From contig JAEYGZ010000037.1 in NCBI GenBank assembly GCA_023409535.1, positions 124,001 to 188,000 on the forward strand: 64,000 bases of DNA, given 5' to 3'. Below the pieces are notes generated by a model that was not told the origin of the DNA, did not search any database, and saw only the letters and a program-made list of their open reading frames with translations. A program made the translations under genes and the position numbers. The stretch comes from Bacillota bacterium (GTDB lineage Bacteria; Bacillota; Clostridia; Lachnospirales; Lachnospiraceae). Of the stretch, positions 62,211-64,000 are shown in pieces. Within the stretch, counting starts at the first letter, position 1. Each line of letters begins with the position of its first letter.

Positions 62211-62950
62211 AAAAGTTGGCGATCTACGGAAAAGGCGGTATCGGAAAATCAACTACAGTATCCAATCTGTCAGCCGCCCTGGCGAGGAGGGGTTATAAGG
62301 TGATGCAGATCGGCTGCGATCCCAAGGCCGACTCCACCAGAAATCTGACCGGCGGAGTTAAGATACCCACGGTACTTGATATCCTCAGGGAGAAGGACAA
62401 TGTCTGTCTGAAGGATATTGTAACGGAAGGAGATCTGGGTGTTCTTTGTGTGGAAGCCGGAGGTCCGGTTCCGGGTGTGGGCTGTGCGGGAAGGGGGATC
62501 ATCACTGCATTTGAGAAGCTGGAGGAATTAAAGGCCTATGAGACATACCGGCCGGATATTGTGCTGTATGATGTCCTGGGAGACGTGGTGTGCGGAGGCT
62601 TCGCCATGCCCATCCGGGGAGGTTATGCAGACGAGGTTTGTATCGTTACGTCAGGAGAAATGATGTCTTTGTATGCGGCAAGCAATATCGCATATGCGGT
62701 CAAGAGCTTCGGGAAAAGAGGTTATGCTTCCCTGAAGGGCTTGATCTTTAATGCAAAGAATATTGAAGAGGAAGATAAGCTGGTGCGTAATGCGGCAGAG
62801 GAAATAGAAACAGGTATTCTTTATAAGATCGACCGCAACCCCACGGTACAAAAGGCGGAAGAATTGGGGAAGACGGTGGTGTGCGCATTTCCGGACAGCG
62901 GGATGGCAGCAGAATATGATGCCTTATCCCGTATTTTATTTGGGGCATAA
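62207..62950 (+). CDS. NifH-like iron protein (nitrogenase-like reductase component)
   Basis: A 247-residue ATP-dependent electron donor of the NifH/BchL/CfbC family. Walker A GKGGIGKST (8-16) is complete. The cysteines that hold the bridging 4Fe-4S cluster in NifH are present as Cys93 (GVGCAGRGI) and Cys129 (DVVCGGF). The switch segment DPKADST and the SGEMMSLYAASNI loop are conserved. It is shorter than NifH (about 275-295) and there are no other nif genes in view. It should reduce the component encoded next. Coupled by ATGA to an iron-chelate importer, so neither nitrogen fixation nor chlorophyll synthesis is the likely role. Confidence 0.93.
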   Translation: MKKLAIYGKGGIGKSTTVSNLSAALARRGYKVMQIGCDPKADSTRNLTGGVKIPTVLDILREKDNVCLKDIVTEGDLGVLCVEAGGPVPGVGCAGRGIITAFEKLEELKAYETYRPDIVLYDVLGDVVCGGFAMPIRGGYADEVCIVTSGEMMSLYAASNIAYAVKSFGKRGYASLKGLIFNAKNIEEEDKLVRNAAEEIETGILYKIDRNPTVQKAEELGKTVVCAFPDSGMAAEYDALSRILFGA

Positions 62951-62975
62951 GGCAGAGCAAAGAGGAGTTGTGAAC

Positions 62976-64000
62976 ATGAATCAATTGCAGCATTTGAACC
63001 GCTTATCTGAGCTAAATGCCAATAAAGGCGTCAGATTTTTACACAGCGCTGCATCCCCCGGCAGCCACTGTCCGATGCATACGGCATTGGCCTTTGCGAA
63101 GAGAATGCAGGGAGTTTCCACTCTGGTAGTCGGTACGCCGGAATGCGGCTACTACAGTCGTTTTGTTATGGATACACCTTACGGAACGGACGGAGAGCTT
63201 CATTATGTCTATGAGATGGATTCCAATGAAGTGGTGTTCGGCTGCAGAGAAGGATTAATGAAGGCCATCCGTCAGATGGAGGAGGAAGGCGCAGCTGTCA
63301 TACTGCTTGTCATTACCTGTGTTCCTGCTTTGATCGGCGAGGATGCAAAGGCTTTGATCGAAGAGCTGAAAGGGAAGCTGCAGGCGAAGCTGTTCTATGT
63401 GGATGTGGCACATTTTAAGAGGAACGGTTATCAATCCGGATACTATTTATTCTATGAGAAACTGGCAGATATCCTGGAAGCTGAAAGATACGGGCAGGGG
63501 ACCGGCATAAATATTCTGGGCTCCGGCCAGGGCAGTGAGGCAGCGATATTTATAAATATACTGCAAAAAAATGATGTTGCTGTCAATGAGTTTACCTTTG
63601 ATTCCCCTGTGTCGCAGCTGGAGATGCTGTCGGGAGCCGAGGTAAGTGTGGTTCTGTCCGTGAAAATGCTTGGTATGGCCAAGGCCTTGCATCAAAGATA
63701 TGGGATTCCTTACATAGCCCTCTGTAATCGGTATCATCCGGAGGAGATTGCAGAGGGCTACCGGGAGGTTTTTGACCTGTTTGGCATTCGGGATGGAGAA
63801 GAGCTGACGGTCAGATACCGGGAATTACTTGACCTTCAGGAGCGGGTAAAGGAGCTTATTCAGGGATTGCGTTATATGTCCGCCCATCCGGATCTTGAGG
63901 TTACGGTAAGCGCTTATCTTTGCAGGCTTGGTATGATACCGGTCCTTCTGCATGTGGAAGAATATTATGAGGAAGATACCGCTGCAAAAGAACAGATTCT
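62976..64000 (+). CDS. NifD/NifK-like nitrogenase component 1-type protein (3' end outside window)
   Basis: An open frame of 341 codons from ATG 62976 (GAGGAG 8 nt upstream) to the window edge. It has the nitrogenase component 1 fold pattern: cysteines at 32 (SPGSHCPMHTAL), 57 (GTPECGYYS) and 115 (ITCVPALIGED), in the order and context of the three P-cluster-type ligands of NifD. GINILGSGQGSEAAIF begins the second domain. The cofactor-binding end is not visible. In the same operon after the NifH-like gene. A second component 1 gene may follow outside the window. The substrate is unknown. Confidence 0.88.
   Translation, partial: MNQLQHLNRLSELNANKGVRFLHSAASPGSHCPMHTALAFAKRMQGVSTLVVGTPECGYYSRFVMDTPYGTDGELHYVYEMDSNEVVFGCREGLMKAIRQMEEEGAAVILLVITCVPALIGEDAKALIEELKGKLQAKLFYVDVAHFKRNGYQSGYYLFYEKLADILEAERYGQGTGINILGSGQGSEAAIFINILQKNDVAVNEFTFDSPVSQLEMLSGAEVSVVLSVKMLGMAKALHQRYGIPYIALCNRYHPEEIAEGYREVFDLFGIRDGEELTVRYRELLDLQERVKELIQGLRYMSAHPDLEVTVSAYLCRLGMIPVLLHVEEYYEEDTAAKEQI

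Noticed and set aside
1..64000. CRISPR arrays, insertion sequences, phage genes, tRNA or rRNA
   Set aside because: No regularly spaced repeats, transposase or integrase motifs, or cloverleaf/rRNA sequences were seen on either strand by reading.
62207..64000. Nitrogen-fixation operon (nifHDK)
   Set aside because: The iron protein is shorter than NifH, no cofactor-assembly gene is in view, and the genes are fused by overlap to an iron-chelate importer, so a nitrogenase-like but different function is more likely.

Overview
The window reads as a chromosome segment from an anaerobic Firmicute, most likely a Lachnospiraceae-type Clostridium (inference). Supporting signs are moderate-to-low GC, strong AGGAGG ribosome binding sites, many consensus sigma-A promoters and U-tract terminators, many lipoprotein ABC importers, an NAD-type glutamate dehydrogenase and no respiratory genes. 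I saw no rRNA, tRNA, CRISPR array, transposase, integrase or phage gene.

Layout. 1-4577: end of rpoB (with an acidic tail and zinc ribbon) and complete rpoC (acidic tail), then a terminator. 4.7-17.8 kb: single genes and small units: LURP-one-like protein, AraC regulator, repeat lipoprotein, glutamate dehydrogenase, Fluc/CrcB fluoride channel, a GntR/ABC (Ytr-like) autoregulated operon, phosphoglucomutase and a chemoreceptor. 18-30.4 kb: an apparent cell-wall amino-sugar salvage island: Dpp/Opp-type importer, PIG-L-like deacetylase, MurQ etherase, MurR/RpiR regulator, serine beta-lactamase-like hydrolase, GNAT protein and ROK kinase. 30.5-42.4 kb: carbohydrate ABC importer without its own ATPase, RpiR and two LacI regulators, MFS and MATE transporters and a Gfo/Idh/MocA oxidoreductase.

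42.7-51.2 kb: a ten-gene operon whose small DUF6379-like proteins and sugar-isomerase-like partners match the beta and alpha subunits of C-glycoside deglycosidases. There are two alpha/beta pairs, two Gfo/Idh/MocA oxidoreductases, another isomerase-like protein, a lactonase-type beta-propeller and two cupins. The expected chemistry is oxidation of a C-linked sugar at C3, cleavage of the C-C bond, then processing of the released keto-sugar.

51.4-57.1 kb (minus strand): AraC-type regulator with a C-terminal sensor/VOC-like domain, nitroreductase, and a PspA-YdjG-YdjH-YdjI-type membrane-stress operon. 57.4-64.0 kb: AraC regulator, FecB/FecC/FecD/FecE-type iron-chelate importer, then a NifH-like ATPase and a NifD/NifK-like protein cut by the window end. 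Two Fur-box-like sites lie in front of this group. This nitrogenase-like set coupled to an iron-chelate importer is the strongest candidate for an undescribed system; the C-deglycosidase operon is second.

Start codons were often moved downstream of the longest open frame, to the position fitting the Shine-Dalgarno sequence; each such choice is stated in its entry.
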